Shown: in pieces, positions 54,921 through 64,000 of the stretch | Layout of the letters: each line of letters starts with the position of its first letter | How positions within the stretch are numbered: position 1 is the first letter of the stretch | Assembly: GCA_030323885.1 (NCBI GenBank) | Contig: CM059194.1 | Location: forward strand, 4,627,691 to 4,691,690 | DNA length: 64,000 nucleotides | Reading direction: 5' to 3' | Origin: Branchipolynoe longqiensis | Lineage: Eukaryota; Annelida; Polychaeta; Phyllodocida; Polynoidae | Made by a program: the position numbers and the translations under genes | Notes under the pieces: model-generated | What the model was told of the DNA's origin: nothing | Database searches by the model: none | The model's input: only the letters and a program-made list of their open reading frames with translations

Positions 54921-55284
54921 CATGTAGGGGTCACTGTCACCTGGCCCCCATCACCTGCGCTATTAACAACACCCAGAGGACAGCCTGGCTGAGTGTGTGT
55001 GAGGGGAGGGGGGGGGGATGGGAGGACCGGCCACCCTTGGGGTGGGGTGGTCAGTGGTAGGGCATACCCAGTTGTGCAGACTGTGCAGCGTAAAAGATCT
55101 ACCTGCGCGCGCCTACCGAGGCCAATTGCTGGCCAGCGCCACATTCAATGCGTACTGTCTATGTAAAGTGTCATCTTATAATACACACACACCAACAAAA
55201 ACATAATATCTATAACTTAATGCCTACATAGTGTTGATGATAATGCATCTACTATAATATGACTCTCAATGTAAGTTTGTCGAT
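54921..55284. other. No gene seen
   Basis: A gagggga-gggggggg run lies near 55000. No other feature. Confidence 0.45.
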
Positions 55285-55286
55285 AT

Positions 55287-55472
55287 TGTAGTAGTCTGCA
55301 CTGACCTCTCAGGCAAGGATTCACCTAGACAGGTGAGCGTGGATAGGGTGGCGGCATTAGGGAGCCTAGTTTGTGTAATGCTCAGCAAACTGGTCCTGAA
55401 TATAATATATGTGGGTTCAATTCCCGCTCTAGGCACAATATTTCTAATTGTCATAACCCCTACGGCAGTATC
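55287..55472 (+). mobile_element. SINE-B, head
   Basis: 'tctgcactgacctctcaggcaaggattcacctagacaggtgagcgtgg', a decayed A box 'agtttgtgtaatgctcagca', B box GGTTCAATTCC and 'cgctctaggcacaatatttc'. Confidence 0.82.
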
Positions 55473-55474
55473 TT

Positions 55475-55506
55475 TGACCCTCATCATCATCATCATCATC
55501 ACCGTC
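55475..55506. repeat. CAT microsatellite
   Basis: catcatcatcatcatcatcac. Confidence 0.9.
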
Positions 55507-55527
55507 ACAGCGAGGCAGTCGATATAT

Positions 55528-55765
55528 GGCATAGGGGGGAATGCAAATGTTCTATTACTGATTGGTGTACATGAGCAGGCGCATTTATCTATATATATAT
55601 ATATGTATGTATGGGGTGGTGATGCCTGAGTGGGATATAAATAGACATAGTGGTGCTGGCAGGTCTGGGTGTAAGTGCACTCAAGCCGTACCCCCCTTGC
55701 TGGGATGGTGATCACCACACACAAAGGTCAAGGTTGGCCTGTCCCATCTGCGTGCACACCTGTCG
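55528..55765 (+). mobile_element. LTR-X fragment, copy 7 (subfamily A)
   Basis: 'gggggaatgcaaatgttctatta', 'gtgtacatgagcaggcgcat', a tatatatat run, 'gatgcctgagtgggatataaatagacatagtggtgctggcagg' and 'gtgatcaccacacac'. Both termini are missing. It shows the uninterrupted sequence across the insertion point of LTR copy 3. Confidence 0.75.
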
Positions 55766-56955
55766 CTATGAGTTCAGATGGCGCCCTCTGCATGTTCATT
55801 TTAACCCCTGTCCATGACACATCCCTGTTTCAACTTAACCCTTTCTCTGCACAACACCATCCCTTTCTCACCATGTCGGACGCACGCTACCAATACGTTG
55901 CGCTGACGGCGAAAAGTTTGCCATGTCTCGATGATTAAAAGTGATTTTGCGCGTTGGCGGCATGCTGGCGAGATATGCCGTAGTGTGACAGGGCTATAAG
56001 CATTGTTCATGATAGCATAACATGGGTAATTTGCAACAGGGCGGAAGGGGTAGGGCCGCTAGCAGCCCAGACGTCGCACAACCACGCAACCTATATTGAC
56101 GTTTCAAAGTAAAATTCAACTCTGATGGCTCTACCTAGCAGCTCCCGACACTGCTTACATCACAGCGAGCACTGCAAGCACCAGAACTACTCACTTGCCG
56201 ACCGGACACAAACACGAGAACACTGCCCCCATCACCAATTTGCCGCCCCCCACCCCTCAACTACCAAACAGGCTACTTGTGCAGCAGGTTTGAGAGTGAT
56301 GAGTTTGATTGACATTGATGACCGATTGTGATTTAACTATTGTTCCATGACCTTCCGTTCTGTCTCATCGTGAATTACACAAATATAAATATACGGAAGG
56401 ACAAGTTTATTTGGTTATTCGTTATACAGCAACAGCTCTTTTATATGTACTTTACCACATACAGGACAGCACATACCACAGCGTTTGATGAACCAGTTAT
56501 GGACCACTGGTTCCCAACAAGTGCAGAACAAGGTCAGAGGAGGGTGAAGGAGACAATAGTGACACAGGATAATTGCATCCCATCATAATATACACATAAG
56601 TATGCATACTTAGCATAAAATAAGGTGACAGAAGGTAGAACAACAGTAGATTGTATAGATGTGTCCATCTTAGTATGTACTTGCACCAGCCACCACTCAA
56701 TCAGTCAATCTGCAGCGCCCCTGCAGCCTCTCTCTATAGGCGCCTAAACAGCTATGATTGATTCCTCTGAATCCTGAGGCGCGCTTCAATATGCACGGCC
56801 AGCTTTGCTGTTGCATTGAGTGTCCCTCAGGTCTCTTTAATAACACTAGCTTTTTATATCCAACTGAAGTTAACCTCATAAACATTTATGATGCTGTTGA
56901 TCCAAGGAATGATGGAGAACGCTTAGCGAGATCTGCATCTTTTATAACCATTACA
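55766..56955. other. No gene seen
   Basis: Several frames of 60-90 codons occur but none has a domain, splice context or repeat origin that I can name. Confidence 0.45.
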
Positions 56956-56959
56956 TCTG

Positions 56960-58365
56960 TGTTTGGACCCAGCTGCATTTGGACCCTGTGAGTGGGATGG
57001 GGGCGGGTTTTATACACAGCTGTGTTCGGACAGTGTGAGTGGGATTGGGTGGGTTTTATACCCAGCTGTGTTTGGGCCCTGTGAGTGGGATGCGGGCGGG
57101 TTTTATACCCAGCTGTGTTCGGACAGTGTCAGTGGGATGGGGTGGGTTTTATACCCAGCTGTGTTTGGACCATGTGACTGGTATGGGGTCGCCTTTTATA
57201 CCCGTCTGTTTGGAACATGTGAGTGGGATGGGGGCAGGTCGTATACCCAGAAGTGTTTCAACCCAGTGAGTGGGATTGGGATGGCTTTTATACCCAGCTG
57301 TGTTTGGATGCAGTGAGTGGGATGGGGCGGCTTTTATACCCAGCTGTGCTTGGATGCAGTGAGTCGGATGGGGGCGGGTTTTATACCCAGCTGTGTTTGG
57401 ACCATGTGACTGGAATGGGGTCGCCTTTTATACCCGTCTGTTTGGAACATGTGAGTGGGATGGGGGCAGGTCGTATACCCAGATGTGTTTCAACCCAGTG
57501 AGTGGGATTGGGATGGCTTTTATACCCAGCTGTGTTTGGATGCAGTGAGTAGGATGGGGGCGGGTTTTATACCCAGCTGTGTTAGGACCCAGTGAGTGGT
57601 ATGGGGGCGGGTTTTATACCCGGCTGTGTTTGGACCCAGTGAGTGGTATGGGGATGGGTTTTATACCTAGCTGTGTTTGGACCCAGTGACTGGGATGGGG
57701 GCGGGTTTTATACCCAGCTGTGTTTGGACCCAGTGAGTGGGATGGGGCGGCGTGTATACACAGCTGTGTTTGGACCCATTGAGTGGAATGGGGGCGGGTT
57801 TTATACCTAGCTGTGTTAGGACTCAGTGAGTGGTATGGGGCGGGTTTTATAACCAGCTGTGTTTGGACCCAGTGACTGGGATGGGGGCGGGTTTTATACC
57901 CAGCTGTGTTTGGACCCTGTGAGTAGGATGGGCGCGGCTTTTATAACCAGCTGTGTTTGGACCCAGCGAGTGGGATGGGGGCGGTGTTTATACCCAGCTG
58001 TGTTTGGACCCATTGAGTGGGATGGGGGCGGGTTTTATACCTAGCTGTGTTAGGACCCAGTGAGTGGTATGGGGTGGGTTTTATACCCGGATGTGTTTGG
58101 ACCCAGTGACTGGTATGGGGATGGGTTTTATACCTAGCTGTGTTTGGACCCAGTGAGTGGGATGGGGGTGGGTTTTAGGCCCAGCTGTGTTTGGACCCTG
58201 TGAGTAGGATGGGCGCGGCTTTTATACCCAGCTGTGTTTGGACCCTGTGACTGGTATGGGGACGGGTTTTATATCCGTCCGTTTGGAACATGTGAGTGGT
58301 ATGGGGTGGCTTTTATACCTAGCTGTGTTTGGACCCAGTGAGTGGGATGTGGGATTTTATAACCG
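56960..58365. repeat. 47-bp minisatellite with GC-box and TATA-like motifs
   Basis: About 30 units made of 'gtgagtgggatgggggcggg', 'ttttatacccagctgtgttt' and 'ggaccca' (47 bp, some 45-46 bp). A block of several variant units (57150-57320) recurs at 57390-57540 with the same unusual variants ('accatgtgactgg.atgggg', 'cgcctttta', 'cccgtctgtttggaac'), which shows multi-unit duplication. The plus frames of 60-117 codons (GFYTQLC repeats) are artefacts. Confidence 0.93.
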
Positions 58366-58444
58366 TGTGTGTGTGGAGTAGGCGGGTTGGGAGCTTTTCC
58401 TCTCTGCATGTAGATGTGGATGGAGGGAGATTATGTCACTAGTT

Positions 58445-58490
58445 CACCAACTGTGAGGATTGATTGATTGATTGATCGATCGATTGGTCA
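58445..58490. repeat. GATT/GATC tetranucleotide repeat
   Basis: gattgattgattgattgatcgatcgattgg. Confidence 0.9.
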
Positions 58491-58599
58491 CTGATCGTTT
58501 AACGATGCACAGCACAGCAAGAACGGCAATATTCACAGCGAATTTCTAGTGGTAATTATTCTGTCAGTCCTGTCTTGTCTTGTCAATTACATTCACATG

Positions 58600-58690
58600 C
58601 GGACATTGAAATATACACACAATTGAAATTTACACACAATTGAAATTTACACAACATTGAAATTTACAGAAAATTAAAATTGACCTAAAA
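58600..58690. repeat. Short ~19-bp tandem repeat
   Basis: Five imperfect units of 'cattgaaatttacacaca'. Confidence 0.85.
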
Positions 58691-58737
58691 TCCCTAAATG
58701 ATTTATTCCAGGTCAAATGATAGTACATCGATACCGA

Positions 58738-59072
58738 TAGCTGGTGACCGAATCGGTAGAGCGCGTGCTTCCCGTGCAGAAGGTCGGAAGTTCGGATCCC
58801 AGCCGAGTCAATCTAATGACTTATAAAATTTATAATTTGTCACTACCTAGCCTGGCACATGCCATCAATAGGATAGAATGCGGACTGGTTAGCACAGTAT
58901 CAGGACAATGTGACTTTATGGGATATTGGGTCATGATGCCAGTGGCTTAGTCTCCCCAGTGGGGCAGCACTATAACATCACCATTAGTTTGCTCTGTCAA
59001 TAAGTCGCTACCCATCCTGATATGACCTGAAATCTTACTAGGACGTCAAACAAGAACAGACAAACAAAGAAA
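58738..59072 (+). mobile_element. SINE-A, full length
   Basis: Head 'gctggtgaccgaatcggtagagcgcgtgcttcccg', B-box region 'gttcggatcccagccgagtc', standard body, and an 'acgtcaaacaagaacagacaaacaaag' tail. Confidence 0.85.
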
Positions 59073-59185
59073 AGCTCGGGTGGGGCGGGAGGAGGGAGGG
59101 CAGCCATTGAATATTTGCTGTGTCTGCGCATGCATGCTTCATCTTGTCCTGTACCGGGGCGTTGGGCCCCAAGGACCGGCTAGAT

Positions 59186-59201
59186 TTAGCGCATGCGCAA
59201 T
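59186..59201. promoter_or_regulatory. NRF1-type palindrome
   Basis: AGCGCATGCGCAA matches the core of the NRF1 site (GCGCATGCGC). No promoter or gene is visible nearby, so it may be fortuitous. Confidence 0.25.
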
Positions 59202-59327
59202 CACTCATGCAGCTCCATTCACAGTCACTCATCTGATATCACTGCTCGCATTGAGAGCGCGTCAGGTTCCGGATAGGCCTTGTGTTGATAAGGTTTCATC
59301 TCACATTTTGCGACTGTTACTGTTAAG

Positions 59328-59428
59328 CAACCAGACGCGGTGGTCGAATCGGTACAGCGCAGACTTTCCGTGCTAAATATCAAGAGTTTGATTCCCAGTC
59401 GGAGTCAAACCGATCACTTACAACAGCA
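59328..59428 (+). mobile_element. SINE-A 5' fragment
   Basis: 'gacgcggtggtcgaatcggtacagcgcagactttccg' and B box GTTTGATTCCC, then 'gtcggagtcaaaccgatcactta'. The body is missing. Confidence 0.82.
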
Positions 59429-59604
59429 AAATTGTTAGAGAAATGAGTCGATTGGAGTGTTGCAGGGGGCGCCACCTGGAGGGTTGGATGGGAAGGACTG
59501 TTTGGGGACAGACCTCCTGCAACCCAGGTCGTTCATATACTTTTATTTTGTTTTCTTGAAGATTTATAGTGCCTATTATGGATAAGTCTGAATAGACTTG
59601 TTTT
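59429..59604. other. No gene seen
   Basis: Spacer between SINE fragments. Confidence 0.45.
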
Positions 59605-59865
59605 CACCATTAGACAGTTTGTCGAAAGAAAGCCCGGGCCTACACTTTTACCGACGCATGGGATTGTTAACCTCCCATACCACATAGACATGGTATGAGA
59701 GCAACTGGTCTTTGATGATGCTGTAAATTATACACAGCGGTGGAAATCCAAATTGGCAGAGGTGGAGGCATGGGGAATCAAACCACTGACATTCAGATTA
59801 GGAGTCTGACCTCGAAAAAAGTCAGACACTCTAACCAGTCCGCCACAGAGAACACCATTGTTACA
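59605..59865 (-). mobile_element. SINE-C, full length
   Basis: Very similar to 46615-46890: the minus strand starts 'gtgttctctgtggcggactggttagagtgtctgac', carries 'ggtttgattccccatgcc', 'atttggatttccaccgctgtgtataa', 'ataccatgtctatgtggtatggg' and 'gtcggtaaaagtgtaggc', and ends with 'cgacaaactgtctaatggtgaaaacaagtc', which also occurs in the plus copy at 34.8 kb. Confidence 0.85.
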
Positions 59866-60380
59866 AGAACGGTGCAATTAAAGGAGACAGGGGTGTCCCG
59901 GTGAGGGCCCTTCCTGATATCCTGTGTGCAGCATGACTTCTGAAACAGCTCGTCTCTAAATATGTTCTGGGCCTGCAGAGAAATGGGTATACATTCAATT
60001 TAACAGAACCGGCTCACTTTAAAACAACAACAACTATGATATCGAGAAGTCCGATGTCTAACACTAAAATATTCACTTAAAATATAACTACAAACAAATA
60101 ATATCGATCAACCCAATATACATATTTCTTTAAAATATATACTACTTCAAAGGAAATTAATAGCGACCAACGAAAAATGTATTTGTAACAAAAATAAAGC
60201 AAGCAATATAAAAACCTCAAAACCATTGGATGAGCCATATTCACTGGGATATAGTTCCTGATTCTCCCACGGCGGCGCCACCTGCGTGTGACAGTAATAT
60301 GCCCAGTAATCTGCGCATGATCTGCACCGTGGGCATGTGTATGAGCCCGGTCCGGTGGGGCAGGTTTCCGAGCAGGTCCA
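59866..60380. other. No gene seen
   Basis: A 123-codon minus frame (60077-60448) has an N-terminus reading through the 25-bp repeat and no recognisable domain. AT-rich left part. Confidence 0.45.
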
Positions 60381-60382
60381 AA

Positions 60383-60470
60383 TCGCATGAGGATCCATTG
60401 GGGATCATTGCAGAGGGATGCATTGGGGATCATTGCAAAGGAATGCATTGGGTATCATTGCAAAGGGAGC
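60383..60470. repeat. 25-bp tandem repeat, about 3.5 units
   Basis: 'gatccattggggatcattgc', then 'agagggatgcattggggatcattgc', 'aaaggaatgcattgggtatcattgc' and 'aaaggga'. Confidence 0.9.
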
Positions 60471-60549
60471 ACAACCCTCCATCAATATGCATGGACTAAT
60501 CAATGTCACATGATGCCTACTGCGCACACTCACGCCTATAGGGATATGT

Positions 60550-60606
60550 GCGTGCGCATGCGCATTCCCATGCGCGGTTTTCCCTCATTAAAAGGTAGGA
60601 CGCGCG
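60550..60606. promoter_or_regulatory. NRF1-type palindrome in an alternating purine-pyrimidine stretch
   Basis: TGCGCATGCGCA (60553-60564) is a perfect NRF1 palindrome. It lies in gtgcgtgcgcatgcgcat, with further tgcgcgg and gacgcgcgcat nearby. Alternating purine-pyrimidine DNA of this kind can adopt the Z form. No gene was found beside it. Confidence 0.3.
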
Positions 60607-60619
60607 CATATACAGTGGT

Positions 60620-60975
60620 TGGGATGACGGGGAGAGGGAGGAGGGGAGCAGGGGGAGCAGGGGAAGCAGGGGATGGGGGGATGAGGGGAGAGGAAGAGGG
60701 TGAGGGTGAGGGAGGAGGTGATGAGCGGAGAGGGAGTTAGGGAGGGGAGGAGGTAGGAGGGGAGGGAGGCGAGAGGGAAGAGGGGATGTGGGGGAGAGGG
60801 TGGGTGAGGTTGGTGTGGAAGGGATGAGAGGAGATGGATGAGGGAGAAGGGGCGAGCGAGGAGGGAGGAGGGAGGAGGGAGGAGGGAGGGGGGAGGGGGA
60901 GGGGGGATGATGGGAGAGGAGAGAGGGGGGAGGGGGGAGAGGAAGTGTGGGGTGGGGGAGGGGGGCAGATCGATG
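60620..60975. repeat. G/A-rich purine tract
   Basis: Irregular 'gggagagg', 'gaggaggg' and 'gaggga' repeats. Frames on the minus strand (88-160 codons, Pro/Ser/Leu) are compositional. Confidence 0.85.
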
Positions 60976-61119
60976 AGTGGAGGGTTGTGGATTGTTCATG
61001 CATTGGGTTAGTTAGGACTATCTCCTGACACTGGGATATGCAGACGGAAGCTCAGGGGAGGGGGGGGGGGGTGTTATGACGGAGGATGACGCAAGACTTA
61101 TGTGAGTTGTGAAGAGATG

Positions 61120-62835
61120 TGAGCGAGAAGTGGCCGACGTGTGGGTGAGGTGTGGGTGAGGTGTGGGTGAGGTGTGGGTGAGATGTGGGTGAAGTGTGGG
61201 TGAGATGTTGTTGAGAGGTGGGTGAGATGTGGTTGAGGTGTGGGTGAGAGGTGGGTGAGGTGTGGGTGAGGTGTGGGTGAGGTGTGGGTGAGGAGTGGGT
61301 GATATGTGGGTGAGGTGTGGGTGAGGTGTGGGTGAGGTGTGGGTGAGATGTGGGTGAAGGTGTGGGTGAGATGTGGGTGAGATGTGGGTGAGATGTAGGT
61401 GAGGTGTGGGTGAGGTGTGGGTGAGGTGTGGGTGAGGTGTGGGTGATATGTGGGTGAGGTGTGGGAGAGGTGTGGGTGAGGTATGGGTGAGGAGTGGGTG
61501 ATATGTGGGTGAGGTGTGGGTGAGGTGTGGGTGAGGTGTGGGTGAGATGTGGGTGAGGTGTGGGTGAGATGTGGGTGAGCTGTGGGTGAGATGTAGGTGA
61601 GATGTGGGTGAGGTGTGGGTGAGGTGTGGGTGAGGTGTGGGTGATATGTGGGTGAGGTGTGGGTGAGGTATGGGTGAGGTGTGGGTGAGGTATGGGTGAG
61701 GAGTGGGTGATATGTGGGTGAGGTGTGGGTGAGGTGTGGGTGAGGTGTGGGTGAGGTGTGGGTGAGGTGTGGGTGAGATATGGGTGAGGGTGTGGGTGAG
61801 ATGGGTGAGGTGTGGGTGAGGTGTGGGTGCGGTGTGGGTGATGTGTAGGTGATGTGTGGGTGATGTGTGGGTGAGGTGTGGGTGATATGTGGGTGAGGTG
61901 TGGGTGAGATGTGGGTGAGATGTGGGTGATGTGTGGGTGAGGTGTGGGTGAGGTGTGGGTGAGGTGTGGGTGAGGTGTGGGTGAGAGTGGGTGATATGTG
62001 GGTGAGGTGTGGGTGAGGTGTGGGTGAGGAGTGGGTGATGTGTGGGTGAGGTGTGGGTGAGGTGTGGGTGAGGTGTGGTGAGGAGTGGGTGATATGTGGG
62101 TGGGGTGTGGTGAGGTGTGGGTGAGGTGTGGTGGAGTTGGGTGAGGGGTGGGTGAGATGTGGGTGAGGTGTGGGTGAGGTGTGGGTGGGGTGGGCTGAGT
62201 GTGGGTGAGGTGTGGGTGAGGTGTGGGTGAGATGTGGGTGGGTGTGTGAGTGTGGGTGAGGTAGGGTGAGGTGAAGGTGATGTGTGGGTGAGGTGTGGGT
62301 GAGGTGTGGGTGAGCTGTGGGTGAGGTGTGGGTGAGATGTGGGTGAGGTGTGGGTGAGGTGTGGGTGAGATGTGGGTGATGTGTGGCTGAGCTGTGGGTG
62401 AGGTAGGGTGAGGTGTGGGTGATGTGTGGGTGATGTGTGGGTGAGGTGTGGGTGAGCTGTGGGTGAGGTGTGGGTGAGATGTGGGTGAGATGTGGGTGAG
62501 ATGTAGGTGAGGTGTGGGTGAGATGTGGGTGAGGTGTGGGTGAGATGTGGGTGAGGTGTGGGTGATGTGTGGGTGAGGTGTGGGTGAGGTATTGGTGAGA
62601 TGTGGGTGAGATGTGGGTGAGGTGTGGGTGAGGTGTGGGTGAGGTGTGGGTGAGGTGTGGGTGAGGTGTGGGTGAGGTGTGGGTGAGGTGTGGGTGAGGT
62701 GTGGGTGAGGTGTGGGTGAGATATGGGTGAGGTGTGGGTGAGATATGGGTGATGTGTGGGTGAGATGTGGGTGAGGTGTGGGTGAGATGTGGGTGAGGTG
62801 TGGGTGAGGTGTGGGTGAGGTGTGGGTGAGGTGAT
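61120..62835. repeat. 11-bp minisatellite (gtgtgggtgag)
   Basis: About 155 units of gtgtgggtgag, with variants atgtgggtgag, gagtgggtgat and gtatgggtgag arranged in multi-unit blocks (for example 'gaggagtgggtgatatgtgg' recurs at least six times). Minus frames of 583 and 664 codons (SPTPHPHLTHT period, 11 residues per three units) are artefacts, since the minus strand is nearly free of G. Its complement tcacccacac resembles the CA-rich array at 7.4-12.9 kb. Confidence 0.95.
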
Positions 62836-63139
62836 GGGGTGCATGTCACCTTGGCGGCAGCAGATCCCTTTGTACATCTGAATCCTTGCCTGTGCTTGCA
62901 TATCTGCAGGATGCAAAGCTTTCTGAAAGGGACCCTGGTGCAAATATGTGCATATGTACAGTGTGTTCTTACGTGGTGTGGCGATGTGATGTGGTGGTGG
63001 TGTGCTGGTCATGGTTTGGTGCAGTGTGGTCGTTGTGGTGCATTAGCGGTGCAGGCAATGTGGAATAGTAAACATAACTGAACTTTGTATAACAACTTAA
63101 TATAATAATAATGAATAAGTCAGCCTCAAACCATGTAAA
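62836..63139. other. No gene seen
   Basis: Spacer with gtggtggtgtg-like repetition near 62985-63040. Confidence 0.45.
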
Positions 63140-64000
63140 CAAGTAGACTACCATTGCAAGGGCCATGTTTCTTAAAAGAGCGATAATTATGTATAAAAAT
63201 AACTCACAGAAGGCATGGAGGGGAATTAATTATATAGATCCAGGACGTGCACATACAGTGCAAAATCTAACCAATGAATTGACTGAGCATAACATAATGA
63301 GGGGAGAGTTAGAACCTTTCATAAATAACTACTTTGTTAACATTGATGAAAAACTAGCAAATAATTTAGAGGATATACCACTGAATGACAAAATATACCA
63401 CCCCACATTTTATACTAACCAATTTGAACTTCACCCAGTCACAGAGCAAGAATGTATCAATAAAGTGCAGTTACTCGCTGAATACAGGTCATCAGGACTA
63501 CGCGACTACAGGACCTAAGTTCCAGGCTCATCAAAGATGCCTGGTTAGCACTGGCTACTGCATTCACATATCTAACTAATCTAATTATTGATACAGCTAT
63601 CTACCCAGATGCATGGTAAAGGGCAATGCTTGTCCCATCCGGAAAACGTTGAACCCTAAAATGTGTAGTGAACTAAGACCTATATCACTTCTTCCAATAC
63701 CAGGCAAAATAATAGAGCAACTAATCTGTGACCTAATAATAGAATGTTTGTGAAGTACAGGCTACCTCACAATAGAGTAAAATGGTTCCAGGAAGAACTA
63801 CTCCAACACCAGAGCAGTGGCATGTGTGATTGACACTCTAATGGCAGGGATGGATCAAGGAAGATTATCTATTGATGTTTTCATAGACTTTAGTAAAGCA
63901 TTTGATACTGTACTGCCCCACCCGCTATGAATGTTACCATACTAGTCTAACATAGTTACCTCCTGGTATAGGTTTCTTGTTTCTCTTATCTTGTTCTTTA
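63140..64000 (+). pseudogene. Non-LTR retrotransposon reverse transcriptase, decayed, cut by the window edge
   Basis: 63165-63518 encodes a linker typical of the region between endonuclease and polymerase (SQKAWRGINYI, FINNYFVNI). A frameshift near 63490 follows. The next readable pieces are AIYPDAW then a stop, SELRPISLLPIPGKIIEQL (the conserved start of the RT fingers, about 63670-63730), TRAVACVIDTLMAGMDQGR, and VFIDFSKAFDTVLPHPL (RT motif A with its catalytic Asp, about 63875-63925). At least two frameshifts and several stops make it non-functional. Motif C (xxDD) would lie beyond the window. The 'RPISLLPIPGK' and 'IDFSKAFDTV' wording fits Jockey/CR1-group LINEs, but the clade is not settled. 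Confidence 0.85.

Noticed and set aside
54399..54927. Pro-rich plus or Gly/Arg-rich minus protein
   Set aside because: C-rich low-complexity DNA opens frames on both strands; no conserved motif.
60077..60448. 123-residue minus-strand protein
   Set aside because: Begins in the 25-bp repeat, has no domain, and another minus frame is open over part of it.
61018..63012. 664-residue TSPTPHPHLTH repeat protein
   Set aside because: Product of the 11-bp array; a second minus frame is open for 583 codons over the same DNA.

Overview
This window looks like intergenic or heterochromatin-like DNA from an animal nuclear genome, most likely an invertebrate. The signs are dispersed tRNA-derived SINEs, decayed non-LTR retrotransposons of metazoan type, LTRs with a tRNA-Trp-like primer site, several miniature inverted-repeat elements (MITEs), and long minisatellites. 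I cannot name the species or phylum. I found no intact host protein-coding gene and no functional RNA gene. The long open frames are almost all artefacts of stop-free tandem repeats. The few sequences with real coding character are retroelement remnants, one candidate exon (6702-6840, weak) and one GC-rich open frame inside an insertion (36226-37413, minus).

Layout. 1-5.1 kb: a SINE-derived tandem array, a 663-bp LTR with a nested LINE tail, a PIF/Harbinger-like MITE, a LINE C-terminus and a SINE. 5.2-16.4 kb: about 11 kb of nearly continuous strand-asymmetric satellites (14-bp C/T repeat, G/A tract, 40-bp and 60-bp CA-rich repeats, 37-bp repeat). They are interrupted by the exon-like island and a foldback MITE, and end at a CpG-rich patch with ETS and NRF1-like motifs. 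17.8-19.3 kb: 27-bp minisatellite. 22.1-23.5 kb: ~103-bp tandem repeat. 24.9-35 kb: SINEs, LINE 3' ends, a 39-bp minisatellite that seems to have grown out of a SINE, an LTR with a 4-bp target duplication, and a 15-bp array split by a SINE. 35.4-37.8 kb: an LTR plus primer site, split by a ~1.9-kb GC-rich insertion. 38.4-39.4 kb: 9-bp array. 39.9-50.7 kb: a pogo-like MITE, a CR1/L2-type LINE 3' end, SINEs, two LTRs and a TTAA-flanked MITE. 51.3-62.8 kb: GGCTG-rich, C-rich, 47-bp, G/A-rich and 11-bp arrays with more SINEs and MITEs. 63.1-64.0 kb: the 5' part of a decayed LINE reverse transcriptase running off the window.

Repeat families, named here for cross-reference: SINE-A (~340 bp, A/B boxes, AAC/CCAA-rich tail, about 17 copies or fragments), SINE-B (tRNA-like, found as ~315-bp head-to-tail dimers), SINE-C (class II tRNA-like), LTR-X (seven copies or fragments, two subfamilies, termini TGTAAA...TTTACA), and MITE-E (~350 bp, ends matching CATAGTCCGATG). 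They interact only as layered insertions, and several minisatellites appear to have been seeded from SINE sequence. All calls rest on reading the sequence; no database search was possible.
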